Source of the DNA: Byssochlamys sp. IMV 00236 | Lineage: Eukaryota > Ascomycota > Eurotiomycetes > Eurotiales > Thermoascaceae | Length of the DNA: 64,000 nucleotides | Reading direction: 5' to 3' | Assembly (NCBI GenBank): GCA_001931875.2 | Contig: MSJH02000660.1 | Span: forward strand, 124,001-188,000 | Shown here: piece after piece, positions 38,877 to 49,028 of the stretch | Layout of the letters: every line of letters starts with the position of its first letter | Position numbering within the stretch: the stretch's first letter is position 1 | The notes under the pieces: generated by a model | Database searches by the model: none | The model's input: only the letters and a program-made list of their open reading frames with translations | What the model was told of the DNA's origin: nothing | Made by a program: the position numbers and the translations under genes

Positions 38877-40316
38877 ATGTCAACTCTAAATGTAGATTCG
38901 ACCGCAAGTAAGAAAAGACCGGCCCTCGACGAGACCGGCGGTACTCTAAAAAAGCCTATGACTAATCATTGAGCGCTAGCGAAATGTTTCAATATACTGG
39001 GTAGAAAAGTGCTTTGCTTTTTCTCCACTTTTTTCTAACCTCTCTGATTGGTCTATTCTGAGTCGGCGCCATGTGATTCTTGATTTATCATGTGGTTTAA
39101 ACTGCTCAGTATTACCGCCTTCCGATTCAGGAAATTAAAATAACTCCTCCTAACCTCCTATACCAGTTCGCGTTACTAGTTCGCGTCTGCTTCAATTAAT
39201 TTACACCCTTCGCAGTCCTTACCCCCTGCTTTCTTTTGCCTATTAAAGCTCGCTTTTAGAGCATTTTCTTCTATCTAAATACTGGCTTCTTATTGGTCCG
39301 TCAGAAATATCGACTATATCAGCTAAATCCCTCCTACCTATCCCCCTTCTGCCTACCTATCCTATATAGACTTCAGCTTCTTATATTATCTAGCAATTAC
39401 TAGCTAGCTTCATCTATTGGGTAGTTCTTTACAATATTCATTAGCGCGCCAGCGCGTCAGCGCCAGCAGCCAGCTTAGTCAGAGCAGCCAGCTTGGTCAC
39501 TACGCTCAATGATTATTTGCTACGGCCCATCCTAGCCGTAGCGCACCTAGTATAAACCCCAACCGACAAGAAACGGTAGAGTCCATTTCGCGTCTCCTTG
39601 CATGAAAGCTTTAATTAATCTGTTTTTACTATAGAACAACACCCAGATTATATACCATAGCTCTATCGATGATAAGGAGAACCCTCGTGACGCCTGTGTG
39701 GACAAAATGGTCCAGGAAGCGCCGTTGCTACAGTATGACGCTGAGCAGAAAATAGCTGCTAACGAAAATGGCTTCGGCTTGCTTGCGGAAATGCGTCATA
39801 TGCGTGCAGAGATGGCAAAAATGAATGATAAGATCACGAAACTCGAGGCCCATCGCCAGAGCCATCTGGATATCCGTCAAAGAGCCATTTCCACATGGGT
39901 TAGAGACGCCCTCAACAAAGATACGGAGCGTCGGAATGAGGATATCCGGAGATTAAACAAGGATGTTATCCACGGGGGTGATGTGAGGTCTGATGCCATG
40001 GTAGTTACTGAGCGCTATAAGAAGAATAGCACTGAATGGAAATCTTTCCGTATGCTATATGGCCTCACCCCAGATGAGATGAATGATCTCGGTATTGTCT
40101 ACAAACTTCCTTGATACCTTTCATTGCTAATATGTTCTAGACCAAGCAAAGTGCTACCAATCCCTGCAAGCGTTGGACACCATAGCTTCTGTCCTATTTA
40201 AGGATGCTAAAAAAGGCCTTCCTGAGGGATTGGGGAAGCAACGGGAGGATCTCATTGCCATACTGCTGGAGAAAAGATATGAAGAGGCCGAGAAGATGAG
40301 CAGCACTTTTCGTTGA
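38877..40316 (+). pseudogene. Coiled-coil protein gene interrupted by a ~586 bp insertion
   Basis: The gene starts at 38877 (MSTLNVDS, then a basic KKRPALDE segment like a nuclear signal). It reads to codon 28 and then meets a stop within inserted DNA. If 38965-39550 plus one TA copy is left out, the frame continues through 39575. It then splices 39576-39634 (phase 0) and runs through exon 39635-40091 and exon 40141-40316, giving 247 residues with every phase matching. The protein has a coiled coil (RAEMAKMNDKITKLEAHRQ, about 80-100) and a charged C-terminal helix region. It is not a family I recognise. As sequenced, only a 31-residue N-terminal peptide is encoded from this start. A shorter protein beginning at an internal methionine (39707) remains possible. 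Confidence 0.7.
38965..39550. mobile_element. Putative MITE-like insertion with TA target duplication
   Basis: The segment is flanked by TA at 38963-38964 and TA at 39551-39552, as expected for Tc1/mariner/Fot1-type insertion. A 13-bp sequence at 38963-38975 (TAATCATTGAGCG) is repeated in perfect inverted form at 39503-39515. Beyond the right copy a perfect 8-bp hairpin (GCTACGGC, 39519-39526 with 39535-39542) closes the element. AGCAGCCAGCTT occurs twice near the right end (39465-39476 and 39483-39494). There is no transposase frame, so this would be non-autonomous. The left end appears shorter than the right, so the element is either end-truncated or its exact borders differ. Confidence 0.6.
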
Positions 40317-41404
40317 GAATGGTTTGAGGGAGTAGCTACCAGTTTCTGGGACGAGACGCGGAGCTCTTGGATCTCAGAGAAAGGTGACTACGAGCTACTC
40401 ATTACGGGCACTGGTGAGCAAGATCTGAGGTTTCCATTTCAAGTAGCAAAAACGAGGTGGTGGTCGGGTCTGTAACTGGAAAGCTCACCGCAGTGATCAT
40501 TTCATGATAGGTAATGACAGTTCAAGAAAAAGAAGAAACGAGAGAAAAAAATCATAAGAATCGTGTCGTAGCGATCATATGCATCCATTTTGATACACGA
40601 TTCTTTTGAGTGAGGTCTTCTACTCCGTATAGTAAGGTGTCATAACCCCCTTGCTTCATCGTATATGGTACAGTGTACGTACTTAATATTAATGACTCCA
40701 CAGCCCTCGCAGCTCTGGCCTTGGACGTTCAAAACGGTCATGGAGAACGATCCAGTTCGGTCGAGGAAAGACATGAGGAGAAGCCTATCTAACGGTATCA
40801 ACGAACGGAATGTAAACCCGCGAAGGCGTAGTCGAAATACTGTATATACTACTTAATTAAGATTCTATTCCCATCTACGGTATAACCAACCTCATCTAAC
40901 CTCGGAATGAATCCAGATTCACCATCCAAAATGCATTAACACGTTATCCATCCATATTCTGCAGGCATATCGTAGAGTATGGTATAGCGAAGTCCGAGTC
41001 TCCATTCTTCAACGCGACGCGACTTATCAAATGCACATTCCTCGGGATTTCCTAAAGGAGCATGCGTGCATGGAGTAGCGTGGCTGGAGACTAGCGAAGA
41101 AAGGGATGATAATAAGGATAAGAGGGAACCAACCCTCACGCGTCGGCTGCGATGACCTTGGATAAATCTCGTTGTTTCTCTCCTCTTGGTTATTGTAGCT
41201 GATCTGGATATTCGTTCTTTTTTTTTCGTTTTGCATAACGTTTTCGATCGAGCACTTACTTTATACCCCCGTGGCTATCCCTTTCCTGAACTAGATATTA
41301 GGAAAGTATATCCGACCAGAAAACAACACAGCAACAAATAGAAACGACGCAAAAGAAGCAACAAAGCCACATAGTGCTCAAATCTCACCAAACCCCTCGT
41401 CAAA
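40317..41404. other. Intergenic before the hydrophobin
   Basis: This is about 1.1 kb, A/T-rich, probably the hydrophobin promoter. A 63-codon frame at 40665-40856 and minus-strand frames near 41 kb show no support. Confidence 0.45.
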
Positions 41405-42095
41405 ATGCACCTCTTCTCATCAAACCTCTTCATTCTCGCCGTCGTCACCACCACCTCCTCCCTAGTCACCGCCGCACCACCATCGCTCAAGCCCCTACCT
41501 TCAAACGTACGACATCTACTACCGACCCCGAGTGGAAACCCGAATAAGATCTCGACATGTCCCGCAGATGCGAAGAGACAGTGCTGCGTCACGCTGCAGG
41601 AGGCGTCGAATACGTTGTTGTCGGGTCTGGGAGACCTAGTGCCGTATTTAAGTGGTGTGGAGGTTGGGAGTGTTCTTGGGATGGGGTGTATGTTTTAATT
41701 TATCCTTCCTTCCTTCTCCCCAAAAAAAAACCCCTTTCGCTTCTTTTTTCCAGCAGTAGAATATTGCGTTGGAAGAATGCAACAGAACTATATGCATGCA
41801 ATGCAATTGATGTACAGAAACCGCTAACGATTTCTTTCTTGTCTTGGAATGGATATACAGGCACCGATATCGCTGATAATGCCCCTGATTATGATTGTCG
41901 GGACACAATTGCATGCTGTTCGGGCGCTGAGTTGGTATGTTTAGTTGTGTCCTTTTTATTTCATTCTATTCTTATTTATCAGGCCTGACCTTCGAGCGTA
42001 TACTGACTTTTTGTGAAAAGCTCGGACCGCATACGGTGACTGGTGGATGTTACCCGCCGCCTTCTCATCCTTCTCCTCCTCCTTCTTCGCATTGA
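41405..42095 (+). CDS. Class I hydrophobin-like protein
   Basis: Three exons, 41405-41687, 41861-41934 and 42021-42095, encode 143 residues. Splicing creates the fourth cysteine codon across intron 1. A signal peptide (about 1-24) is followed by eight cysteines at 52, 60-61, 95, 107, 113-114 and 129, the hydrophobin pattern. Spacings of 7, 33, 11, 5 and 14 fit class I, not class II (which has about 11 between the third and fourth). These small secreted proteins self-assemble into the water-repellent layer on spores and hyphae. Unusually, 14 residues rich in proline (YPPPSHPSPPPSSH) follow the last cysteine. Intron 2 ends in AAG, preceded by a CTGAC branch-like site. Direct repeat copy B follows 26 bp downstream. 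Confidence 0.88.
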
Positions 42096-42120
42096 GTTGG
42101 ATAGGAAAGTGGATGGTTTG

Positions 42121-42315
42121 GTTGCAGTGGGATGATATGTGATATGTTCGACTAGTTTTTTTTATATTGAGGGTCTTTGATCTCGAGAGAGGAGTGAAGC
42201 GGGTAGGAAATGATGATATCAGGGGTTCTATTCGTTTTCCTTTTTCAAGTATAGAAGAAAAGGGAGGATAAATGGGGTGTTGATACTTAGTTATATAGTC
42301 AGTTCGATTTAGAAT
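42121..42315 (+). repeat. Direct repeat, copy B (~195 bp)
   Basis: This is the partner of 38645-38842 in the same orientation. It starts 26 bp after the hydrophobin stop codon. The two copies bracket a 3.3 kb block holding the interrupted gene and the hydrophobin. Confidence 0.9.
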
Positions 42316-42506
42316 GAAAAATATGGAATATCTCTTTCTCATCGTTAGATCTAGAATTTGTTCTGAATGTAGTTTCCTGCTTTGGTTTGAATACGGCATT
42401 ACTATATGTCCTCTCTGTCATTTCTTTCATGGTATTTGGTGCTATTGTATGATACATGTACGTGATTTGCATGCAAGCAATTGCATGATCCTTGGAAAAT
42501 CAATCC

Positions 42507-44270
42507 TTATCGCCATCCACCACGGCCTTGAGGAGGATATCCTCTGCCACCTGGTTGCTGATGGCCCCATGGTGCATGGGATCCGGGGTACTGCCCAGGA
42601 GGCGGTGGGAGATATTGGCCCCCTTGCGGTTGAAAAGGAAATCCCGGGATAGGCATTCCTGTGCGAGGATCGAGGCCCCCAGGAAGCGGTGGTGGAAACG
42701 CTCCTCCTGCCTGTGGAGGCGGAGGTGGAGGTGGCCATGGACCCTGATAGTTCGGGGGCGGGGGCGGAGGAATAGGATATCCACCCGGTCCAGGCAGAGG
42801 GACAAAATTCTGAGGGGCGAATGGGAACTGGCCTGGAGGTGGAGGGATGGGAATTCCTTGTGGTGGGGGATATGAGTGATGTGGTTGTGGGAAAGAGGAT
42901 CGCGGAGGCGATGCCAGTCGAGGAGAGTAAGACTTCTCCCGGGATGGAGAACGGGAGCGGCGTCTTGAAGGGCTCCGTGAACGAGAATAGGAGTGGCGCC
43001 GTCGGGAACGACGTCTATAAGGAGAACTGCTCTGCGATCTGGAGCGTGAGCGGCGTCTGCCATCGCTGCTAGGACTGCCACTGTAACGTCGACGTTTTCG
43101 AGGACTCCTGCTCGAACTCCTACTCCCACTGCGGCTGCGACTGCGACTGAGACTCCGACTCCGGCCTCTTGAAATCTTCCCGCTCCTCTTTTTCATCTGC
43201 TCGCAGAACCCACGAGACCATCCGTAGTACGTCTCTCCTCCAATGACCTCACCAGTAGTCTCATCTCGAATTACCGTCTGGCCCATCTCGTCAATGTCGA
43301 TGACCGTGTTTTCATCATGTTCCGGTTCGTCATTTTCGTATATGCGATCAACATCCTTCAAGAATTTCTTCAGAGCCGTTACCAGTTTCTGGTCTGCGGG
43401 GCCGGCAAGGAACTGCAGTGGCTTCACAGCATCCGGCCGTATAGGCGCCGTCGAGTCGGGTATAATATGAGGCACCAGGTTCCCGGCTGGGAGGTCATAA
43501 TACGGTGTCGACGCGTCGCCGTGGGTGGCTGGCATAACGAAAGGAACATCCTTTGACGTAGCCGTTTTCGCAACATCTGCATTGGCATCACTAATCCCCA
43601 CAGATGCTTTGATGGCATCAACAGATGCTGAGTTGCGGACCGCTTCTCGGAGCTTGTCGACATAGTCCGAGCTATAGTATCCGTTGGCCTTCCATATGTC
43701 CAGCAACTCGTCCAGTCGTCTGTGGTGCTTGGGGTTCTTCTCGCGGTCAAACGCCGCCGCCTGGCCGATCAGGTCGATAATATATGGCTGCAGCGCTCCC
43801 GTAACCGTCGAGAAGGCGACATTGTTTTCGGAGTGGTACTTGGTATGATGGAAGAGGTCGTTGAGCAGGTAGAGGATGTGTAGCCTCTTGCGCTTTCCAG
43901 ATGTCTCTCTGCGACCCTGTGGAGGAGGTCCTCTGGGCTTTTCGTCCGTGGGCTTAAATGACTCGGACAGCACAACGAGATACTTGCCCAGCACTCCCAC
44001 CCTGTTGGATGATTGGACAACATTCCTAAGAAGCCATGCTTTGCAGGTCTATGACCAGACTCATACGATCAGTAAGACTTGTCCTCGTATCGATGAACCA
44101 GATGCGCAAACTGTCCAGACCTGGATGTTTGCCGGAAAGCAATGCGACAGTGCTTTGTCCAGCGCGGAGTGGAAACCGGTGATCTCGTCGCGAGGGACGG
44201 AGGTCGGATCGGGACGTAGGAGTCCTGCTGAGAAGGACGCTTTCGCGATGGCAATCTGATGGGATGCCAT
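42507..44270 (-). CDS. CID-domain SR/proline-rich RNA-processing protein (CHERP-like)
   Basis: Two minus-strand exons, 44270-44121 and 44048-42507, give 563 residues. Residues about 20-160 form a CID (RPR) domain, the fold that reads the phosphorylated tail of RNA polymerase II. Its signatures are NIQTCKAWLLRNVV, KRLHILYLLNDLFHHTKY and LLDIWKANGYY. Then comes an acidic region, a long Arg/Ser repeat stretch (about 330-410) typical of splicing-associated proteins, and a proline/glycine-rich tail with PPPPP runs to the end. The order CID, RS, proline-rich resembles CHERP/SCAF-type nuclear proteins that couple transcription and splicing. The intron donor reads GTCTGG, a weak match, but phase and the CID alignment support it. 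Confidence 0.85.
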
Positions 44271-44854
44271 CTCTTATCGAGAATGGAAACGGTGCTGTGA
44301 GGGAAGGTGTTCCATGGGCCAGGAATCAAGATCAGGATAAGCTGGAGAACTGTCGCGAATTCTTGAGCTTCTTGTCGGAGCTCCCTCCTCGATCCCGCCT
44401 GCGGCACGTGATACTGCGGCGCAACGATCGATCTTTGTCTGACCGGTAATGCTTCTTTTGTTGGGTATGGGCTTTGGTGACAGAGATATGGGTTTGTCGT
44501 TCTCTGTCAGCGGCCGTCTAAGTGTGGCGTCTGGTCCAGTTGCAGTTAATGCATGCCCCCCCTGTACTCGTTCGATACCTAGGTATATATATACATATTT
44601 CCTGCACATCGTATACACTTTAGCTACACAGCGACGGTATTGCATGACACCATGTTGGATGAGCAACCTTTCCTGGTCCTTCGTATGAATCATTAGGACA
44701 ATACAAAATAGCATGAATATTATATGTATAAAAGTGGTCGTTAATACATTGACGATTCTGCGAAGCATAGTTACTCTACAGCAATCTAGAAAAGTGAAAT
44801 ATCGAGTGGTTGCCCCTGATAACCTCAATTAAGGACCGCCGATGCATCAAAGCC
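44271..44854. other. Intergenic before tRNA-Lys
   Basis: This 584-bp stretch holds the CID gene promoter and a TACCTAGGTA palindrome (44576-44585). No gene is seen. Confidence 0.5.
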
Positions 44855-44942
44855 GCCGGGCTAGCTCAATCGGTAGAGCGTGCGGCTCTTATCATCTCGA
44901 ATGGTTACCGCAAGGCTGCGGGTTCGACCCCCGCGTTCGGCT
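44855..44942 (+). tRNA. trnK-CUU: tRNA-Lys(CUU) with 15-nt intron, copy 1
   Basis: This folds as a full cloverleaf. The acceptor stem GCCGGGC pairs with GTTCGGC, allowing two G-T pairs. The D arm is GCTC/GAGC, the anticodon stem is TGCGG/CCGCA, the T arm is GCGGG/CCCGC with the TTCGACC loop, and the discriminator base is T. Anticodon CTT is at 44888-44890. The intron at 44892-44906 follows position 37, the canonical place for nuclear tRNA introns. A T-rich pol III terminator follows about 25 bp later. It is identical over all 88 nt, intron included, to the minus-strand copy at 46907-46994. Confidence 0.96.
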
Positions 44943-45761
44943 CAATTCCGAACATTTCCACTTCGGCTTTCTTTTTTGATTTTTTTTGACCTCCGCAGAC
45001 CACATCAGAAGTGGCTGCTAGAGATAACTAGGGATGTGAAACGCTTGTTTCTTGGAACCAAACACTTGACCTGAAGCAGTATTAAGGTCTGCCGGAACAC
45101 ATGAAAGCCCTTGTTAGCTATGCATCCAGTAGTGATGCTTAGTTACGAGTAAACATCGACGAATGATGACCCGAATAGGAACTCTGCTATATAGCTCTAC
45201 CTAATATGATACTCTTCACGGTTCATGTTCGATAGAAGTTTATATCTAGATAGCCATATCCACAGAGTTGGAAGCCATTAACGTGCGCCCTCTAGGAGTT
45301 CCATATTTGGACCCTGGAACACAGTCATCCACATCTTTGTTCGATGCATAGCAAGTAAGAGAACATGAAGTCTGACGATAGGATCTAGTGCCATGTAGTT
45401 CGAAATCGCCGAGCAGTGTTAGGCTACCACGTACCTGCGTTTGATTGTAATCATCAGTCGCCCGATTTCTTCACGAACCTATTTCATTTTCTATGATCAT
45501 TTCTGGTATTACAGCAGAACGGAAAGACCTTCCTTATGACGGAGAAGTCGATATTGCCTAGAAAATTTATGGATATAAATGCGAGGAGAGCTTAGGTATG
45601 AAGTGAAATGCTCCTAGTTTCCTACCGACCAGACGAGGGTCGGCCGCTTAAGTACTCTAACAGGTCGCCCTATCTAATCAGCTGCTGGCCAAATGTTCCT
45701 GTGTGCCCCAGACAAATTTGTCTCACTGCATCCCCACGCTCCGACTTTCATATCAGTCAAT
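44943..45761. other. Intergenic between tRNA-Lys and the APH-like gene
   Basis: This 819-bp A/T-rich stretch shows only tRNA terminator-like T runs near its left end. No gene is visible. Confidence 0.5.
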
Positions 45762-46715
45762 ATGACGGAGACTCGATCGTTTCTTCCTCCGCGCCCCCCC
45801 GATGGCTCAAAGCTGGAGATGGACATTCTGGACTCAACTTTCTTCAAGACTCCCGGCCAGCGGCTGCCGACGCCAGCACAAGTCCGGGCCCTGTCAACAG
45901 ATATAGGCACGATGCCTAAACCAAAACCCGTTATCTTCAGAAACCCAGACATCTTCGTCAAGTTTGGTCGCTACGTTACTGTTGAAGAAGCTCAGTGCCT
46001 TTGGATGGTTCAGCGGGCCTTTCAAGGCACTGTGCCGGTTCCTGAACTTTTCGGATGGCGTGTAGACGACAAGGGCTACGCATTCATTTATATGCAGCTC
46101 ATCGAAGGACAGACGTTACTTGATGGATGGGATAATATTCAAAGCGCAGACAAAGAAGTGATGTGCAATCAGTTATACGAAATCACAACGTCTCTACGTC
46201 AACTCAGCCAAGGTTCCGACAAGTACATTGGTACGCCCTGACCTATTTGGACGTGGATTCATTGCTGGTATTGATTTGTCCGTCTAGGATCTATCAACCG
46301 CCAAAAAGCTCCCGATTATGTCTTCCAACATCTAAAAGAAGCCGGGCCATTCCCAAACATAAAGGAATTTAACGATTGGTTCTCTACCTTGCCCCAGTCG
46401 CGGCTTCCGGCGTCCATGAAATACAAAGATCCCTATAGAGACCTCTTGCCTGATGACGGAGAGATTAAATTCACACACGCCGACCTTCATCGAGCTAACA
46501 TCATGATATCCTCGACCGCGCCCTTTCGAGTCATTGCAATCGTCGACTGGGGTCTGTCAGGCTGGTATCCAGATTTTTGGGAGTACTGCAAAGCTCTCTA
46601 CACCTGCTGGTACGAGAGTGAATGGCGTCAGGATTGGATTGACAAGTTTCTACATCCACGAACGCAGGAGTTTCTAGTCTTCTCGGAATACTGCATGGCG
46701 ATCGGTGCTGTCTAA
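45762..46715 (+). CDS. APH-fold phosphotransferase-like protein
   Basis: Two exons, 45762-46230 and 46288-46715, give 298 residues. An in-frame ATG at 45693 could add 23 residues; 45762 is chosen because a TCAATATGAC context precedes the first conserved part. The kinase-like fold is shown by VKFGRYVTVEEAQ (a lysine plus helix-C-like glutamate), the catalytic loop HADLHRANIMI with D222 and N228, and the metal-binding D243 in IVDWGLSGWYP. Fungi carry many such APH-family genes, mostly of unknown substrate; drug resistance should not be assumed. The gene sits between two identical, inverted tRNA-Lys genes. Confidence 0.85.
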
Positions 46716-46906
46716 GTTGACCTTATACCGGACAGAAGACGCCTGCCAAAGACTTTCGAGGGGTGGCTACAACTTTGCCTAAGTGTAACTCAGTATAACT
46801 CCTTGTGCTCTATCGTAGATGATGTCCTCGGATATAAGAAACGCAGGCATCAATAAAAAAAGAGAAAAGACAAAAAAAAAAAGAAGTGGTCAATTGTTCG
46901 GAATTG

Positions 46907-46994
46907 AGCCGAACGCGGGGGTCGAACCCGCAGCCTTGCGGTAACCATTCGAGATGATAAGAGCCGCACGCTCTACCGATTGAGCTAGCCCGGC
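46907..46994 (-). tRNA. trnK-CUU: tRNA-Lys(CUU) with 15-nt intron, copy 2
   Basis: This is the exact reverse complement of the tRNA-Lys at 44855-44942, including the 15-nt intron. The similarity continues outside the tRNA: CATCAAAG about two bases upstream of both, and CTCAATTCCGAACA directly downstream of both. A long T run on the transcribed strand about 30 bp downstream is a good pol III terminator. Confidence 0.96.
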
Positions 46995-48836
46995 TTCTTT
47001 GATGGTGGCTTGAGCTCAGGAAAATTTAAGAGGCAGACATCCCGATTATCCAAATGGGGTAAAGCGGCATGCACAGGTAATGACGCCCATAGCGTGCAAA
47101 AAAGGTTATAAATACCTAGGTACCTAGGTAGGTATTAGTGCAAATAATGTCTCTAATAGCTGCCACGGAGGTATTAATATATTGTTTAATATCTGCGACA
47201 GTGACATATTGCTCCCAAACTACAAACTCTGGCGGCTGCACGTGTATTGTGTATTAATGTGATCATGACCGCAGATAATGATAATCATTCGCATGCGAAC
47301 AATAATTAATGTGTGCATACTCTACTTTGATATTAAAAACATTATCAGGAACTCAAGCGAAGAGGCTACAGTACTTAAGTGGGACAGGCCAAAAGTTTGT
47401 GGCGTGGGTTGGGCAGACATGGGGATGGATGGGTCAGTATTACGATCGCAGCGTTGGCTGAGTTCTCGCACCATCGAACGGTGAGAAATATTCCGATCCT
47501 TAATTCCGTTGCGGATAGTTGAAAAGCTTCGAGGAAGAGGGATCCGTACCGGGCAGATGAACGCCTTCATCCTCAGACGATTTCCCGACAGAGTGTTGGG
47601 GCCTTCAGATCTCCATCGGATGGATAGATGTTAACTCTGGCTGCGGCATGGCGTGGACTGTGTTGAGATTATCTACGGCGAATAATGAATTCCCGCCTGT
47701 CCCACACGGAGGGAAGCCCGAGTAATAAGTAGAGTACCATAGTGGGGGACTGATGCGTTGCGGGGCGATCTCCGGACGGAGAGCAGCGATTCCGTCGTCA
47801 GTCCAGAGGGCAGATTGTTGAGTTGGTGCCTGTCCCAAGGGTGGGTGAAGATGCAATCATATGTAAGTATCTAGGACCACGTAGTTAGTAGTAGTAGTAG
47901 TGGTGGAACTATCTATACCTGTTGGGAGGGGACGATGATGATGATGTTCTTGTTTGGAGGGGCCGAGGGGCAGAACTGGGGATGGAAAACGAGTTCCGGA
48001 GTGGGAAGCCAGAATGAGAACTTCTGCCTGGGCGGAAGTTCCAATTGTTACATGCCGGCTGTTGCGCTCAGAAAGTGGCCTGACGCCGACCCAGGGGAAC
48101 AGACAATCGCCTCGACGACGATCCGGCTCCAGCAGACTGATCACTGGAGAGGCTGTCGGGATGCGCGCGTGCCGCCATCAGCCCATCAGGCGCTGATGTA
48201 TGTACCAGGGACACATCCAGCGGTCTAACTATGGTAGAGTCAGTAGTTAATAAAATATTATTGCATAGTCAGAAAGATCTAATCAGTTCGGATCTCTGGC
48301 AGCCCCGCAGAGAGAAACGAGTTGGACAAGTGTTTAGTGTATCTAGCCACTCGATGGCGTGACGGAGATACAGGCAGCCATTGGAATTCCGGTGCTTGTC
48401 CCTTAATCTTATAGACCCTTATTATTGACCCTCTTTTCTGCCTTTCTTATCCTTCTGAGACCAGACTCCTAACGAGGTACCATACACTGATTGACTTCAC
48501 TGATTATCTTAGTGCCGGTAAGTAACTAACCATCCCCTCTTCTCCCCACCGGCTTCACTTCTCCACCGTCTGGTGTACTTATCGTCATCAGGCCCGGTCA
48601 CAGGGCCGATGGCGCCATGTTTCATCCTATATAGTTACTGCAGGAGACCCCCTGTTCTCAAATCCAGTACCTCTGACATTTTCCTCAGACTCGCAGTGAA
48701 GAACTACCAGACGCGTGAGACAGAGAAACATTCGCGCAGCTCCTAGTACTTAAATAGATCCCGCCTTCAATATCACCACCCTCTTTTGCTCCAGTTCCAG
48801 TTCGCTCCCCTGTCAATCGAGCTCCAGAAAGCAACA
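46995..48836. other. Intergenic
   Basis: This is about 1.8 kb. An 18-bp perfect palindrome (two overlapping TACCTAGGTA units) lies at 47113-47130. Open frames near 47.9-48.2 kb on both strands overlap one another and show no domain. Confidence 0.45.
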
Positions 48837-49028
48837 ATGGCCATCACTGTCAATTGCGTCCGGCCGACCATCCGTCACTTCTCTGCTCGTCGTCCTCGTC
48901 CCGACAGCCGTGCCTCGCGCTTCGTTGCCTCGTCCTGCATCGCCTCCGCCGTGGTGCTCCCCTTCATCCCGCCGGCCATCGAGAGCTCCCGGGAGAAGAG
49001 CCTGGGCTATCCCAACCACAACAAGTGA
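48837..49028 (+). CDS. Small basic protein with one hydrophobic segment, uncharacterised
   Basis: The open frame of 63 codons starts in a strong context (CAACAATGGCC). The N-terminal half is rich in Arg and Ser and lacks acidic residues until residue 22, like a mitochondrial presequence. A short hydrophobic stretch (FVASSCIASAVVLPFIPPAI) follows. C/G-rich third positions suggest real coding sequence. The stop codon overlaps a perfect donor (GTGAGT at 49026-49031), so splicing could instead lead into a longer protein whose next exon I could not find. Not recognised. Confidence 0.45.
   Translation: MAITVNCVRPTIRHFSARRPRPDSRASRFVASSCIASAVVLPFIPPAIESSREKSLGYPNHNK

Noticed and set aside
40665..40856. 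63-codon ORF
   Set aside because: Short and composition-driven, with no motif and no splice partner.
38645..42315. An LTR retrotransposon with 195-bp LTRs
   Set aside because: The internal 3.3 kb holds an interrupted cellular-type gene and a hydrophobin, no gag/pol frames, and the repeats lack TG...CA ends and target duplications.
45693..45761. Upstream in-frame ATG as start of the APH-like protein
   Set aside because: It adds 23 residues with no family similarity that I can see. It is kept only as an alternative start.
45762..46715. Aminoglycoside resistance gene
   Set aside because: Only the kinase-like fold motifs are shared. Fungal members of this family have varied or unknown substrates.
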